Below, one piece after another: positions 12,001-20,919 of a stretch of DNA of 64,000 nt. The stretch covers positions 1,240,001 through 1,304,000 of the forward strand of contig LR990055.1 in assembly GCA_905147135.1 (NCBI GenBank), read 5' to 3'. The stretch is from Blastobasis lacticolella (taxonomy: Eukaryota; Arthropoda; Insecta; Lepidoptera; Blastobasidae). The notes under the pieces were generated by a model. That model searched no databases. It saw only the letters and a list, made by a program, of their open reading frames with translations, and had not been told where the DNA came from. The position numbers and the translations under genes were made by a program. Position 1 is the stretch's first letter. Each line of letters starts with the position of its first letter.

Positions 12001-15000
12001 AGTCTCTGGGTCCCCACCGCAAGCGAAGCGAGCTTCTCTAAGGTCTTTCGCTGGAGACCCTGAGTTAAGTCATCAAGTTATTCAACCTATAGAGAAGCTA
12101 TCTGAGGGACCAAACTCACAGAACATATGCTATTTTATAATACTTCAGAAATGAAGGAATTGGTCGCCCATCGGAATCATCCTACGCCGCTGACTTCTGT
12201 GTCAACTCGCCAATGCATTCAGCGATGTCGCCGACTCCCACATTCACTCTCAGCCACATTAAAATCCGTTGCGTAGTGTAAAAGATCTAAGTGTACATAT
12301 CAACATACATAGATACATAGTCACAAACGGCTGGTAGCAACTTTGTTTTAACCTATCATGTCAGCCTACAAATCGGTGAGTTGTGTAGAACAAAAACGTA
12401 ATTCGTACTCCACTAAATTACCATGGTAAAAATAGTATGTCAACGTATTCCTTCCAGATTCATCGCCCACTGCAGCAACTACCTGCATCCCTCCCACTAC
12501 TATATGACGGACATCAGCGTGGCTCTGGCCGAGATCATCGGGCAGGACGCTGAAGAAGGCCTGGCGATGGTCAGCGACGACAGGCTGCAGCTGAAGACGC
12601 ATCTCTGCAAGAAGATCGTGGATCTGCTGGAGACTCTAGCTCCGGGTGAGTTCCTGCGGCTTTGTGAAAATTTATGAGCGATTCTGGAGGAGAAGAAAGT
12701 TGAACGTTATACGGAAGCTTGCCGGTATTCGATAGTTTCTATAAATAGTTAAAAAAATGGGGAATGCAATATGGGACGCCTGCGCCGCTAGAGTAGCACG
12801 CGACCCCAACCCAGATCCCAAGGCACAAGAGTTATACTGTGATTTAAAAAATGTTTTGATATGGTATTGATTAGGTATATCCAAAATAGCCGCGTGGTAT
12901 TCTGCAGGGTAGAATTGCACCTACCCTTCGTTTGGGTGTCGTAAAAGGCGTGCAGAAAATGGGTAGCAGCATTTTCTGATGTGTATTTTAAACACTGCCA
13001 TCTTCTAACCGCCTGCCAAGCGTGGAGATTATGACAAAGCCCTCCACAGACGTGGAGGAAGCTCAAGTCTGTTGTGGACTGTTGATGTATGTACCTATAT
13101 GTAGGTATATATGGTATTAAATAATGCAATGTTTTAAATCCAATTTGTCGCGACTGCAGCGGAGACCCGCCTCCGCGGGCTGCTGATGTACGAGCTCCAC
13201 GCCGCGATGGCGGAGACCGGGAGGCGACAGGCGCTCGTCGATGGGCCTATGGTGCTGCTCGGATTTGTTACTGTGAGTTTTTTTTATGACATACAGTATG
13301 CAAACATATATTCAACACACTCAAAATAATGTTATACTTGTCAGATTTTAATGAAAAAAGTACTTAACAGTGGGGGTTTTTAGTTTTGTACTACTTGCCT
13401 ACTTGTTAATTATACTCCACCCATTGTCAGGCAGGCCGTAAGCTTGTTGGCCACCTCAGTGATATAAAAAAACAATGTAGGTATTTATTGTATTGAGTCT
13501 CCTGTCTACGATGGGCTAACAAAGTAAAGATCGCTAAATATTGAAAAATAAAAGCATTTTCAAAGAGTACCTTTTCAAGTATATACTACAAAGATTTACT
13601 AAAAGCCACCGTCAGTATATCTAAGCAGCAATCTCCGGATCAGATCCACAATTAATCACGAAAATGAGCCGAGAGCCGCGAATCCCACGTTACACTTGCT
13701 CCTAATTAAATTAATAACTCCACTCGTATCTGGCACCCGCGGTGTGAAGAAAGCCGTCGATCTTCCCACGCTGTCATCTGCGTGCATCATGCGAATGAGA
13801 CAGTTCTATGACTTACAAAGAATAATTAAAGTAAAAAATTTAATAAATACGTCATAGATACGTTTGTCTGACGACTAGAGTGGTTCAGCTGGTTGACATG
13901 TCGGTCTGCCACGCAGAGGTCCCGGGTTCGATTCCCGGCCGGGCAGAAATTGAAATCATGCATTTTAAAATTTATATTACGGGTCTGTGTTTTGTAACAT
14001 GTATGTATAAAAAAGATATAAGTAGTTTATTTGCTTTCTGGCACCCATAACATAAGCTTTGCTTATTTTGGGGCTAGATGGCGCTGTGTGAATTGTCCAA
14101 GCATATTTTTTATACCACTTAGGTGGCAAACAAGCTTACCAGGCAACCTACCTCAAAAAATACCTATTTTGAGGTCAGTGATTCAACCCCTTTGAGCCAT
14201 TTGTTATGTGTTTGCGGTGTTATTGTGTGTAAATAAATGTTTTCTATTTCTATTTCTTACGGCCTGCCTGGGGTAAGCAGTCATCGCAGCCTATGAACGT
14301 TTGCAATACCAGAGGGCTCTTCAAATCTTTTTAAACTTGCGCTATGGCAGGCGAAAACTATGATGTATAAAACAATTTCAAACAGCAGCTGATCCATACA
14401 GGTTCCACCTATTGACTGCCACAGCACCCACAAATTTTAGAGACCAATGCCACATTCCACGCAGCCAGACACCACGCGGCCAACAAGAAGATCCCATCCC
14501 ATCATTTCCTAAGAAAAGAAACCTTTAGCTACTCCACGATGACATTCAAATGGCAAAAACGCGTGGCCGGTGCGTGTCCAGCGACACGGCGCGTACGCAA
14601 GTGGACCACGGCACGGTCTGGTTGCTGCGCGAAGCCCGAAACTATCTATTTTCGACGAAAACGCGTGTCCAATACAAATACTTAATTTGACGGCTGTGGT
14701 GGTGCCGTGAAAAGCATTTTGAGGGTTTCAAGTGTTCAAGTTATCGTTGGCGAAGCGAGGTTGACCGCTGTCTTCCGCTGGGGAGCCTGGGATTGGTTGA
14801 TCAGTCCCGGAAGCCGATTGGCACAACTATAATAGTTATTATTATAATAAATAGTTTCATAGGTATTTAGGTAACTTACAAAGAGAAATATGTATTTCAT
14901 ATTAATGTTCAGTTCAGAGAACAAGCGCTTACATTTAATACGTGCTGGCCGGTCTACCTACATACGTTAGTATCCACCCATACTTGTTTAACGAGTAGGG

Positions 15001-15578
15001 GGTGTCCCTACTCGTTAACCTATTTCTTTATTTTTCGTTTTAACGTTTAGTCATATAATTTGGCAATAGTTTGTCTCCCCCAGTTCTCCCCTCGAACTAC
15101 AATAACAAATACAATGTCCAAAGTCACAGTTAATAGCCGCCTGCCTCGATTAGGCGCGCAATGCCACATTCTCAAAACAACATATCGCAAAACGCCACAT
15201 AAAATGCCACATAATCAAAATGTCACATTGTCGCAATTTTGCTAGTATGACATTTTGGTAATAGGGCATTTTGAAAATGTGGCATTTTGCGTCAAGATGT
15301 CATTTTGCGAATGTGGCATTCTGCGCCTGATCTGCCTGCCTCCTATTGTAAATAGGAGCATACCTGAAATGAGAAGACAGTAAAATCACCATTAATGCAT
15401 CACTTATCTCCATCACCCCCAGGAGTCACGCAGGATCCTGCTGCAGTCCGCGTCGCTGCTCCGCCACGAGCCGCCGGAGCTGCCCGAGGGCCGGCTGTTG
15501 CGGCAGGCCAAGCTGAACCTGGTGCAGATGGACGAACTCATCAAGAACCTGTCGGCGAATATGCCGTCGCCGCTGTAG
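50..15578 (+). CDS. SmydA-type SET and MYND domain protein (5' partial, 8 exons)
   Basis: Eight exons join in frame: 50-205, 1271-1525, 2729-2851, 3529-3716, 11642-11857, 12458-12645, 13160-13272 and 15423-15578, all with AG acceptors and GT donors. They give 464 residues and a TAG stop. The first exon is a MYND zinc finger (CLGC, CEKC, CCSEAC, then H and C). Exons 2-4 carry the second part of the SET domain: the VNGHEIP segment, an EHNC motif where SMYD proteins usually have NHSC, then WYFECACERC and a DPTEFGT post-SET region with zinc-binding cysteines. Exons 5-8 form the helical C-terminal half. The family is a set of putative lysine methyltransferases; the arthropod SmydA group is named here from motif memory. 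The start codon and N-terminal SET segment lie before position 1. Asn of NHSC is Glu here, so methyltransferase activity should not be assumed. Which SmydA paralogue this is cannot be told. Confidence 0.88.
280..649 (+). mobile_element. Helitron-like non-autonomous remnant
   Basis: It contains blocks that recur in the window: ACAAAGTCGCTTTC, CGCAACGGATTTTGATGCGG, AGAGTGATTCAAGA, GGTTTATAAGCAAG and AGTAAAGTAGGTG. The 3' end has the short hairpin CGCGA-ACGAAG-TCGCG followed by CCACTAG and then T, which fits a Helitron terminus (hairpin shortly before CTRR, inserted before T). It lies in the first intron of the SmydA-type gene. The 5' limit is uncertain. Confidence 0.55.
686..713 (+). repeat. 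C13 homopolymer followed by (CCT)n
   Basis: A run of 13 C is followed by A and four CCT-like units. The rest of intron 1 (650-1270) shows no gene; 760-1030 is moderately GC-rich and not recognised. Confidence 0.8.
2044..2290 (+). mobile_element. tRNA-derived SINE, family A
   Basis: The head has RNA polymerase III-like boxes (GAGTGGTTCAGTGGTCA as box A, GGGTTCGAATCCC as box B). The body and tail, AATTTCTGTTACGGGTCTGG then CACCCATAACACAAGC and GGGGCTAGATGGCGC, are shared with copies at 13868-14110, 17178-17408 (minus) and 59450-59640. The 5' and 3' ends of the tRNA-like part do not pair as an acceptor stem, so it is not a tRNA gene. A few bases between the boxes present in the 13868 copy are missing here. 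It sits in SmydA intron 2. Confidence 0.82.
2372..2695 (+). repeat. Dispersed repeat C, copy 1
   Basis: It shares long blocks with 29417-29790: TTTTTATGTCATAC, AATGCGTTGCCCACCTCTAT, GGCAGCAAAAAGGCAAAT, CTGCCAAAGCCACGG, ACACAATACTATTTAA and TTCGAACGGGATACCCCGCT. No coding capacity is visible. The class is unknown (possibly a SINE or LINE tail). It ends just before SmydA exon 3. Confidence 0.72.
2890..2965 (+). mobile_element. Possible 5S rRNA-derived SINE fragment
   Basis: CCGAAGTTATGCAACGC, then GAAACTGGATGGGTGATCG, resemble the internal promoter half of 5S rRNA (GAAGTTAAGCAACG and TTGGATGGGTGACCG, from general knowledge). A related copy is at 52828-52918. The copy is short and diverged, so it is a repeat remnant and not a 5S gene. 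It lies in SmydA intron 3. Confidence 0.4.
3110..3360 (+). repeat. Diverged dispersed-repeat fragments in SmydA intron 3
   Basis: Two short pieces (near 3140-3200 and 3285-3345) each have a GTGATCACCGCC block, and the first continues to a GCGAATGCGT block. Both blocks are similar to the start of repeat C and to 11123-11330. A related fragment also lies near 3790-3870. No ORF is supported. Confidence 0.35.
3717..4914. other. SmydA intron 4, proximal part, no gene
   Basis: There is no supported coding sequence. 3790-3960 has a fragment (CATCTCACCTGGTAGGAAGTG and AGCATGCCTGTCTAG) that recurs in reverse near 20030-20095. 4545-4640 is a degenerate array of GGTTTCGG and CCGAAA units with local inverted symmetry. 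The remainder is AT-rich and unrecognised. Confidence 0.5.
4915..5140 (+). mobile_element. 3' fragment of an RTE-like LINE
   Basis: The segment with AAAATATGTGGCC, AAACCTGCC, GTATCAGGAA and CCAAGAAAGCGATGG matches the RTE remnant at 44985-45075 in block order. This is the region that encodes the basic RPKKRW end of RTE polyproteins. No open frame remains. Confidence 0.5.
5146..5218 (+). mobile_element. MITE family X, left half
   Basis: GGCGCTGTCCTAATTGG, then ACGGTCGTG and GCGGTTTTGAGGTCTCCTA, match the left half of the full copies at 15621-15735 and 39121-39250. The right half does not follow: the sequence switches at TATTG to the 3' tail of the antisense LINE. This suggests the LINE inserted into the MITE. 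Confidence 0.72.
6041..8935 (-). CDS. LINE ORF2: endonuclease and reverse transcriptase
   Basis: The ORF has 964 residues without a stop. Residues 15-230 look like an apurinic-type endonuclease: LIHQNIQGFSGKEHEIE, then CLTEHWL, GDFNVNLL and RSDHSGQFVVFDF. The central part is a reverse transcriptase with NFRPVSILPVFSKIFEK, GVFCDLSKAFDCVNH, GVPQGSILGPFLFLVYINDL and the catalytic FADDTSL box. The C-terminal third is the usual helical extension (SYGIILWGKCADSD, LQKRAVRAI). It is required for target-primed reverse transcription in the nucleus. The ATG overlaps the end of ORF1, which suggests reinitiation after ORF1. All catalytic motifs look intact. Confidence 0.93.
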   Translation of the reverse strand: MLFKLDFKTKEKPKNCLRLIHQNIQGFSGKEHEIELYLKKTPVEVLCLTEHWLRESDMSFNLFNYNIISCFNRKSISRGGSLIAVRQNIKSKDRKDVSGLSVEHKIELSCVELEKCIILCVYRPPYNENYEIFEKTMEQVLERLCTCKKKVIVCGDFNVNLLEKTTFSKRIISLFRSFNLNYVFLEPTRCTESSATCIDNVFCCCEVNEKAIINFTRSDHSGQFVVFDFTEQCNINEIITRPITQRRIEHFKQALSETIAGLSLNSHDPNILFSDMFNSVNNVYQSVFTQKRIKSNCKSKFSDWATLGIRKSRDRMFELYGQRAYCHDKDFVEYVKKYSKTFKKVCLIAKSQHYKKIISSSSNKAKTVWNVINKVAGKTKPRDTHYEIKTETGTSTANKEVAELFQTFFTEIPIKTTSLLNSCPISAENLLKENIGACENGFCYSEVDAKTIIKAFKSIKLKNTEDIWGMSVRVISTVVDILAPYLAYIFNACVEVGVFPDLMKISKVVPLFKSGCKNSLNNFRPVSILPVFSKIFEKIMLSQMIVHFNSNKLFHQQQHGFTKGRNTTEAGISLIQQIFGAWEEHHNAVGVFCDLSKAFDCVNHSTLFLKLKHYGFTHDSLEMMKSYLEGRVQKVNVNGELSAGGKVSIGVPQGSILGPFLFLVYINDLPYMVQNIAGIVLFADDTSLIFKINRKDNNIDEVNCVLQNVLHWFTINNLVLNSKKTKCVHFCLPNVQSNQCNVILDKTQLELVEKTTFLGVNIDSKIQWGPHIESLASRLSSAAFAVWRIRRLTDVNTARLVYYSYFHSIMSYGIILWGKCADSDIIFKLQKRAVRAIYGLRRRDSVKELFKEIDVLTFSSQYIFDNIMYVRKHITQFAKNTDIHNVNLRNKNKLVTPLFRLSKVNSSFMGNCIRFYNHIPECIINLPELQFKDKVKTTLMKKAYYKIDEYINDKNVWCTTSSSK
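8920..10473 (-). CDS. LINE ORF1 with coiled coil, Ala-rich repeats and an SGNH-like domain
   Basis: The ORF has 517 codons and begins at a TTG (first ATG at residue 67). An acidic and polar N-terminus is followed by a probable coiled coil (about 70-170, rich in K/E with KKLTKKLRIDFED and KKIKKLQVDLKIVNRKYK). A GC-rich, alanine-rich block follows (about 175-325) with two long tandem units of about 40 residues containing APAFAATSYAAAARR and APAIAATSYATIARR, plus partial ones. The C-terminal part (about 335-480) has IIYSDSLGKGMG, IIVMVGNSMG and LNRRIHRLN, an order like the Ser, Gly/Asn and His blocks of SGNH/GDSL esterases. Esterase-like domains are known in ORF1 of CR1/L2-type LINEs. Esterase activity is inferred only. 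Confidence 0.75.
   Translation of the reverse strand: MSRISELELALSEAHNIITKYEQRQSCDSHQKSQCLYDELVEPEHDHQAVSENTSDLCNSWNETTSMASLLNINIIKKLTKKLRIDFEDCNSKLVRAQQTHTTETHEMNKKIKKLQVDLKIVNRKYKIAQNEIITWREATSEMVKLSNENTDMIERLMTAKEEECECVASQLQRPAPQPQNIVVAPEAHAASTAAPAVNVEPAGAGCKVLAAPAVATTSATAAHIVPAVGGPPKASAAPAFAATSYAAAARRTTRSTAHAAYIQPAVDEPFKATDAPAIAATSYATIARRSTRSTAPAAHIQPAVVRPHKTPAAPAVVATTRLAGTTDTAKSSIRTIIYSDSLGKGMGILISNDVNTSVCNHCLPNRSFNEIINVASQQCNEDRTNIIVMVGNSMGITRNDIVESFQKIQSHNFNKITLCAFPYTNNDPKLNRRIHRLNTCLYNLTRYSNAFTFFDINKFVGNIICTNDTLYLKQKDKKYITTLLAYNINCYNNISVSRIDQGSCMLSSKDKGCSLN
10541..10640 (+). mobile_element. LINE 3'-end fragment
   Basis: CCAAGCGTGGAGATTATG, then CCAAAACCTTC and GCAGTGGACTG, resemble 13010-13085 and, more briefly, 29820-29845. 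This block type ends many lepidopteran non-LTR elements. It lies just beyond the 5' end of the antisense LINE. Confidence 0.5.
10641..11641. other. SmydA intron 4, distal part, no gene
   Basis: No coding sequence is supported. 11123-11330 is a partial dispersed repeat (GGTGGAAAGTGGTCGCCGCC, ATCAGCAACACCAGGGG, CCAATGCGTTGCCCGCCTCT) related to repeat C. A poly(A)-like run is at 10891-10900 and the rest is AT-rich. Confidence 0.5.
12885..13085 (+). mobile_element. LINE 3'-end fragment in SmydA intron 6
   Basis: GCCGCGTGGTATTCTGCAGG, GTAGAATTGCACCTACC and the terminal CCAAGCGTGGAGATTATGAC with GTTGTGGACTG form a longer version of the 10541 fragment. A similar GGTACTCGGCAGAGTAGA block is at 5110-5135. 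Confidence 0.55.
13868..14110 (+). mobile_element. tRNA-derived SINE, family A (best copy)
   Basis: It has GAGTGGTTCAGCTGGTTGAC as box A, GGGTTCGATTCCC as box B, the middle block ATTACGGGTCTGTG and the tail AAGCTTTGCTTATTTTGGGG with CTAGATGGCGCTGTGTGAA. It is the most complete of the four copies and lies in SmydA intron 7. Confidence 0.85.
15152..15328. mobile_element. MITE with AATGCCACAT inverted repeats
   Basis: The left end AGGCGCGCAATGCCACATTC and the right end GAATGTGGCATTCTGCGCCT are nearly perfect inverted repeats. Inside, AATGCCACAT/AATGTGGCAT-type units recur in both orientations (about eight in 177 bp). It ends 95 bp before the last SmydA exon. Confidence 0.65.
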
Positions 15579-15620
15579 AGTCACTTCAGATCAGCTTGCG
15601 GAGGATGACGATAAGTTATA

Positions 15621-15735
15621 GGCGCTGTACTAATTGGCATCGGTCGTGCGACCATGGTCGTGTGACGGGCGGTTTTGAGGTCCCTATTGGTCGGGCGACG
15701 TCCGTCGTACGACCGTTGCAAATTAGAAGAGCGCC
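15621..15735. mobile_element. MITE family X, full copy in the SmydA 3' UTR
   Basis: The termini GGCGCTGTACTAATTGG and CAAATTAGAAGAGCGCC are inverted repeats. Inner arms with CGGTCGTGCGACC and GTCGTACGACCG extend the symmetry. ATA lies on both flanks as a possible 3-bp target duplication. It starts 43 bp after the SmydA stop and ends before the poly(A) signal, so it would be transcribed as a hairpin in the mRNA. Confidence 0.75.
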
Positions 15736-15853
15736 ATACTGTCTGTATTTTCTGGGATTCAAATTGAATGCAATGCTTAGTGGAGAGTTCAAACGCTCTC
15801 TTCTCAAAACTTGAAATGATTTTTAGATATGTCATTTTTGTTTACGAGAGTTT

Positions 15854-15859
15854 AATAAA
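15854..15859 (+). terminator. Poly(A) signal of the SmydA-type gene
   Basis: AATAAA lies 276 bp after the TAG stop codon, inside an AT-rich stretch. It is the first canonical hexamer downstream. It implies a 3' UTR of roughly 300 bp that contains the MITE at 15621-15735. Confidence 0.55.
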
Positions 15860-17177
15860 TTTTTAGCGATTTACATTCAGCATATTTTATTTGTGTTTGA
15901 CCTAATTCCTGTAGTACTGACGCCTTTTAGGTCTTACTATAGACTAGCTTGTGTTTTCGACTTGGAACGGCAAGATTTCACTCACAAAAATTAATTTGAA
16001 AATATATTCACGAAGCGCAAATCCTTAATCTGTCCAAATGTCGGACGCCGTCCGGCTCCGCCTGGCATTGTTGGGCTCTGTCTGGTATTGTCGGGCACGG
16101 CCCGGCCGTGGTCGGCGTGGGGCGGTGTGCTCCGGCCGTGGGCCAGCCAATGTGTCACTGTGTGTTTCCTTTTTACTTTCCTACCCCACCTTTTTGCCGA
16201 TTGAAAGAAATATGTAATATCCTAATCAATAAAGAAATGTTGAGTTTGAGTTACCTTACACATACCTATCTCCCGTAGAGCAAAACGTCCACACCTGTAC
16301 TCAATCCATACACGGACTACTCCTGTATATCCTCCTATGCTTTTCTGTTCAATAGCTAGAAAACATTTGGAACATGTATTGGATGAGAGAAGCAATTTAA
16401 AATTAAAGTCTCGATCATTAGAAGTCACAGCCAACAGCATATCCAAAACCACAACACTTATAAGTCACAGTAAACATAATAGTCTACCCAGTATAGGATG
16501 AAGTAGCGTCCCTATAGAAACGCATAACAACTTTAGCTCCTCTTATACTGGTTTTCGGTAGATCGATATGCACTCCTCTGTACCTAACAAGTATTTTCCA
16601 AGACTGCATGAGCTACAAATTTGTGTCCGAGTGATAAATAGTTATTTTTATACTATGCTATAATGCCTTCACGGACCCCCCTATAAGTAGATTGTTGTGT
16701 CATCATGTAAACAAACCATGAGACCACGTGTGATTGAGCACTCACGCCCCCCATTGGACTGTGAAAACTTGGACACATGTTATATTAGTGTGTGTGTAGT
16801 TAGTGGATATTTGGGCGCCAATGAACGACAATCATGTTTGTGAATGTAAATCTCGTTCTCAGTTACGTGGAAGTCAAACTCCTACTTATAAGTAATCGTA
16901 CGTACAGTATTCCACTTTAGGCGATGTCCGAATTGGCAACGGTCGTGCGAGACTGTCCAGGCATTGTATTGGGGATGTAAAAGGATGAACAACTTTTTTT
17001 TTGGTTTCGCTCCACTTCTCGGACGAGTCGTGCTCTTCATTTGTAGCCAGGATCTACAGTGGTTCCCTAAAAAGCTACTGAACAATCAGGCACGAGGACG
17101 ACCTAATACTATCTTGGAAACTGCGACAAGAACAGGTAGGAGTAGGAAAGATATTATAATAAATAGCTGTCGACAAA
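15860..17177. other. Intergenic, no gene seen
   Basis: 16027-16150 is GC-rich with imperfect direct repeats (GGCTCTGTCTGGTATTG-like). 16480-16580 shares CTTATACTGGTTTTCGGTAG with 61807-61840. 16919-16957 is a terminal fragment of MITE family X (GAATTGGCAACGGTCGTGCG). No ORF with conserved features was found. Confidence 0.5.
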
Positions 17178-17408
17178 TTCACACACAGCGCCAGCTAGCC
17201 CCAAAGTAAGCAAAGCTTGTGTTATGGGTTCTGGATAACTGATGAACTACTTATATACTTTTAAATACATACTTATTATACATATAACACCCAGACCCGT
17301 AACAGAAATTAAAATTCATCATTTCAATTTCCGCCCGGCCGGGAATCGAACCCAGGACCTCTTGCGTGGCAGACCGGCATTTTGACCACTGAACCACTCA
17401 GGTCGTCA
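17178..17408 (-). mobile_element. tRNA-derived SINE, family A (minus strand)
   Basis: The reverse complement has GAGTGGTTCAGTGGTCA, box B as GGTTCGATTCCC, AATTTCTGTTACGGGTCTGG and the CACCCATAACACAAGC tail. Its tail end reads into the short GCGCCAGCTAGCCCCAAAG segment. Confidence 0.8.
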
Positions 17409-18454
17409 TATATTGATATCGACTTTTGACTCGAAAAACTGAGACAGCTCCAAATAAAATAGACAAACGCCAGACATAAGGCCAAAACGCGCCACGGACA
17501 TACATGGTCATACTAAAGACTCCAACTAGTTCTACTTAAACTGTCATACAAAAGACTTCAACGAGCTCCGCTACTGTCATATAAAAGACTTCAACGACGA
17601 CTAAGTTAGAGAATTTCTACAGGTTTACGTGCATATGATTGTAAATAAAAACCGAGAAAACGGGTCGCTAGTACACGTAGTATGAGAGTAGTTGACCGTG
17701 CCATGGCCAAAACGCAGCTCGGACCCAGCACGTGTAACATGAGTTATCCTTTATCCGTCGTATAATTAAACATTAAATTGACAATATTTACATTTCGCAC
17801 GACCCGCTTTCTCCTTTCCGACTTTGAAAGAAGGAGATCGTTAATTTTGCCACACGTCGATTCGCCGGAGCGCCGCCTGTCAATCTGTCGAACTGAAAGT
17901 AGAAATGAAATGTAGCTGTGTAAGCCTATAAAATGAAGTGACAAAATAAATAACCGAAACAAGGCTTCCGGGACCGCGAGCCTGCTTTCGATCAATTATG
18001 CTTTCACTGAACACCAAAATCAGTCTTATAGGTATGTTGATAAGTTTTAGTTAAAATCCGATATAAGAATAAGTAAGGAACCTCATTCGTAAATGCAATT
18101 TTGTTTTTCTATAAATTGACGCAGATCAAACAAGTAGAGTAGAGTGCAACAGACTTGTCTTACCCAAAAGTGTAGCCATTTTGAATTGTCATGTCATTAC
18201 CAACGACGCCTTTTTATTATTTCGCTGTTACATTGACCGAATCATTTATTAAAGTTCTAAATGATTTTTTGAACAATACCTATAAAGACAAGACAACTAT
18301 ACCTCTAAACACAGTCTGAACTGAATTAAAACTGGAAAAGTAAAGGTAACGATAGCATTTACAGTAGGCAGTTCTAACACCTGTAACTCAGTTCAAACTG
18401 AGTATAGTTGTCATAATAAGTACTGTTTTGTTCATCATATTAAACAAAAAAAAT

Positions 18455-18508
18455 TATTAGGTAGGAGTAAAGTAGGTGTACGCGAACGAAGTCGCGTCGA
18501 GTCCACTA
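18455..18508 (+). mobile_element. Helitron-like 3' terminus
   Basis: GGTAGGAGTAAAGTAGGTG, the hairpin CGCGAACGAAGTCGCG and the terminal CCACTAG before T match the end of the copy at 280-649. Confidence 0.6.
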
Positions 18509-18689
18509 GTACATGATAAAGGCATTTACCTAATTTGACAGTTTTGTTTGGAAATGCGTTTAGTTGGCACATAAAACTTTCATGGCTTAGCATTTCATGT
18601 GTCTCTTGGGGGTATGTCAATGGTACACTTGAGGATTTATTCATAAAACAGACAAAATAAAAGGGTATTTTATTTACAATAAAAGAAGA

Positions 18690-19085
18690 AAAAAGACCAT
18701 TAAAAAGCACAATTAAAAATGTCGTCCACACCGCTGCCCTCCGGAATTGTGCCCAGAAAGCTACTCGAGGAACGAGCCAGCTCTCACCTGGCTCGTTCCT
18801 CGTTCGGAGAATAAACAGGTCACCTGTGTTATTTGATAGTCTTTTAGAAATTCCCGAAACGAACCTTTTTGCGGTAGGGCCACGGCCGCAACGTCTCGAT
18901 CCCAAACCGCTGAAATATGAAATCCTGGACTTGGTTATCATATTTCCGTCGCTTGAGGTCCACAGCAGAAAAAGGCCGCAGCACCAGCGCAACAGGCAGT
19001 GGCCGCTACATGGAACGACGCCGGAGGGTCCACACATGGAGCGTCCCACAACAGCGCCTTCCCACGTTGCCAAACAATGAGCGTC
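18690..19085 (-). pseudogene. Frame-broken retrotransposon coding remnant
   Basis: Read on the minus strand in shifting frames, the segment gives LWDAPCVDPPASFHVAATAC, then a KYDN-type segment, then PNEERARWELARSS. I recall this order from C-terminal parts of arthropod transposon polyproteins. Frameshifts and two in-frame stops break it. A 212-residue frame crossing it on the same strand is the wrong frame and is not a gene. Confidence 0.45.
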
Positions 19086-20919
19086 ATACCGTCAGGCCTC
19101 TTTTATGACTTTGATGACTTTTACTTTTGCCACTTATATTTAAATTCATAGCGCGTACATGATTCCTCCAGAGAGTGAAATATTTCCACAGTGGATGAAT
19201 GCACATAATCTTAGCCCCTGTGATGAAACAAAAATTTAAAATTTTCTTCAACATATGTAGCAGTGATAGAAAAGTTTAGGCCGCCCCAGAGCCGGAGTAC
19301 GATGGATTGTAGTGAGGCTGTAGGTACAGCACAGACGGACCAGGTCGACAATGGCAGACAGAGCCGAACCACTTTTGGCAATGCCAATCTGAGAGCTCTG
19401 AGAGCCAATGCCGGTAGGTCTTGCATTTATAAAATAGAACGAAACCAAGCCTACAATTTTGAGTTATAATCGTTTTCAAACATTATTATTATTGTCTTTG
19501 TCTTTAATTAGCTTATGTCCTGTTATTATGAATCGCATTTTTATGAAACAATACAATAGTGCTATTATAAGTGTTATGAATTAGACCTGGGTATCTAAAT
19601 CGATGTTAAACATCGTTAAGTAGGTACTCATTTGAATCCCAACGCCTTTACTAAAAGTATCGTATCATTGGAGGTATAGTACCTGTCTTCATTCACACTC
19701 AGTGGTTACGTCACTTTTATTTACCCACCTAACTTATTTTCTTACCCTGGTTTTTAAATTATTGTAAAGTATCTCGTAAATCCCAATATTAACTTAGAAG
19801 TGACCCTTATATAGCATGACAATGAATATCGGGAACCGAAATTCTAACAAAAATAACTTCGACTTTTTTATTTAATAGAGGGGCGCTAAGGAGCTGATCT
19901 GATGATAAGTGGTCACCACCGCGTAGACACCGCACTAGCCGCTTTGGTTCGACTTTTATAATACGTAAGGTTAAGGAATGGACTACGTTGCCTGTGAGTG
20001 TGTTCCCTGATCATTATAATCTGGGCGTTCCTAGACAAGCATGCTCCATCTTCGGCCGCATCGTCACTTACCAACAAGTGAGATGGTGGTCAAATGCTTG
20101 GATAGCCTAATATAAAAAATACTTTTGCCCGTAATCATTTTATTGATTTATACATTACATAGACACTCAATCCCGTATCCCATACGGATATACAGAGTGC
20201 ACTGATATTCTTATGCAAAAGGTATGCTAGTACCATTCCAATGTTTACCTAAAAAATAAGACAGTTACCACATAACTGCAGCAACCGAAACTTGTCTCTT
20301 CAATTTCTGCGAAACATCAGGTGCGAAATTAAAATTAGGACGTGTCGTGTTCAGCCCGTGTATCGTAGTTATCACATGCAAATAACAGAGGCTTCAATGC
20401 CGTACTGAGATACGCAGCGAGTCAGCCGCCAAACGCCAGAGCAAGCGAACTGGTTAAACTTCAACGAGATATACAAGAAGAAAGACAAAAGGATCCTCGA
20501 CCAAATATCAATATTGAAAAGAGTAATGATGATATAGAATATCGCGGAAACAACAGTGGAAATATCAAGTGTGAATTGTAATGTGAATATGAGTTATGTT
20601 GAAGATTTTTGTGTGTAAATGGCCGGCGCAGTGGACACAGGTTGAGGGCGTGTGTTTGCGGAAGTCATTAGACTTTTCACGTACATAATATACTACAGAG
20701 TTTTCGCTCGCCGCTAAATTGGCTAAGGTTGGTATCTATTAACTTAGTTTATTACTCATATCTCGGCATCTCCCTCTGTATTCTCTTACTGTCCCTCATT
20801 AAGGATCGAGGCTCTAGATGCATCATTTTTTGGAGGAAATTCAGCCAAAATTATTAAATACTTTTGTAGCTGAAATTGATTGTGGAAGGCTCTCGAAACA
20901 TCATGATGAAACTCGTAAG
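19086..20919. other. Intergenic, no gene seen
   Basis: 19875-20105 holds fragments of dispersed repeats (GATAAGTGGTCACCACCGCG; CTAGACAAGCATGCTCCATC, the reverse of a block near 3800-3860). 19260-19460 is unrecognised and open in several frames. 19590-19615 has ATCGATGTTAAACATCG, a block type also seen near 60100. Confidence 0.45.

Noticed and set aside
18435..19073. A 212-codon minus-strand frame that could be taken for a host gene
   Set aside because: It crosses a Helitron-like end and a transposon coding remnant whose recognisable residues lie in other frames.
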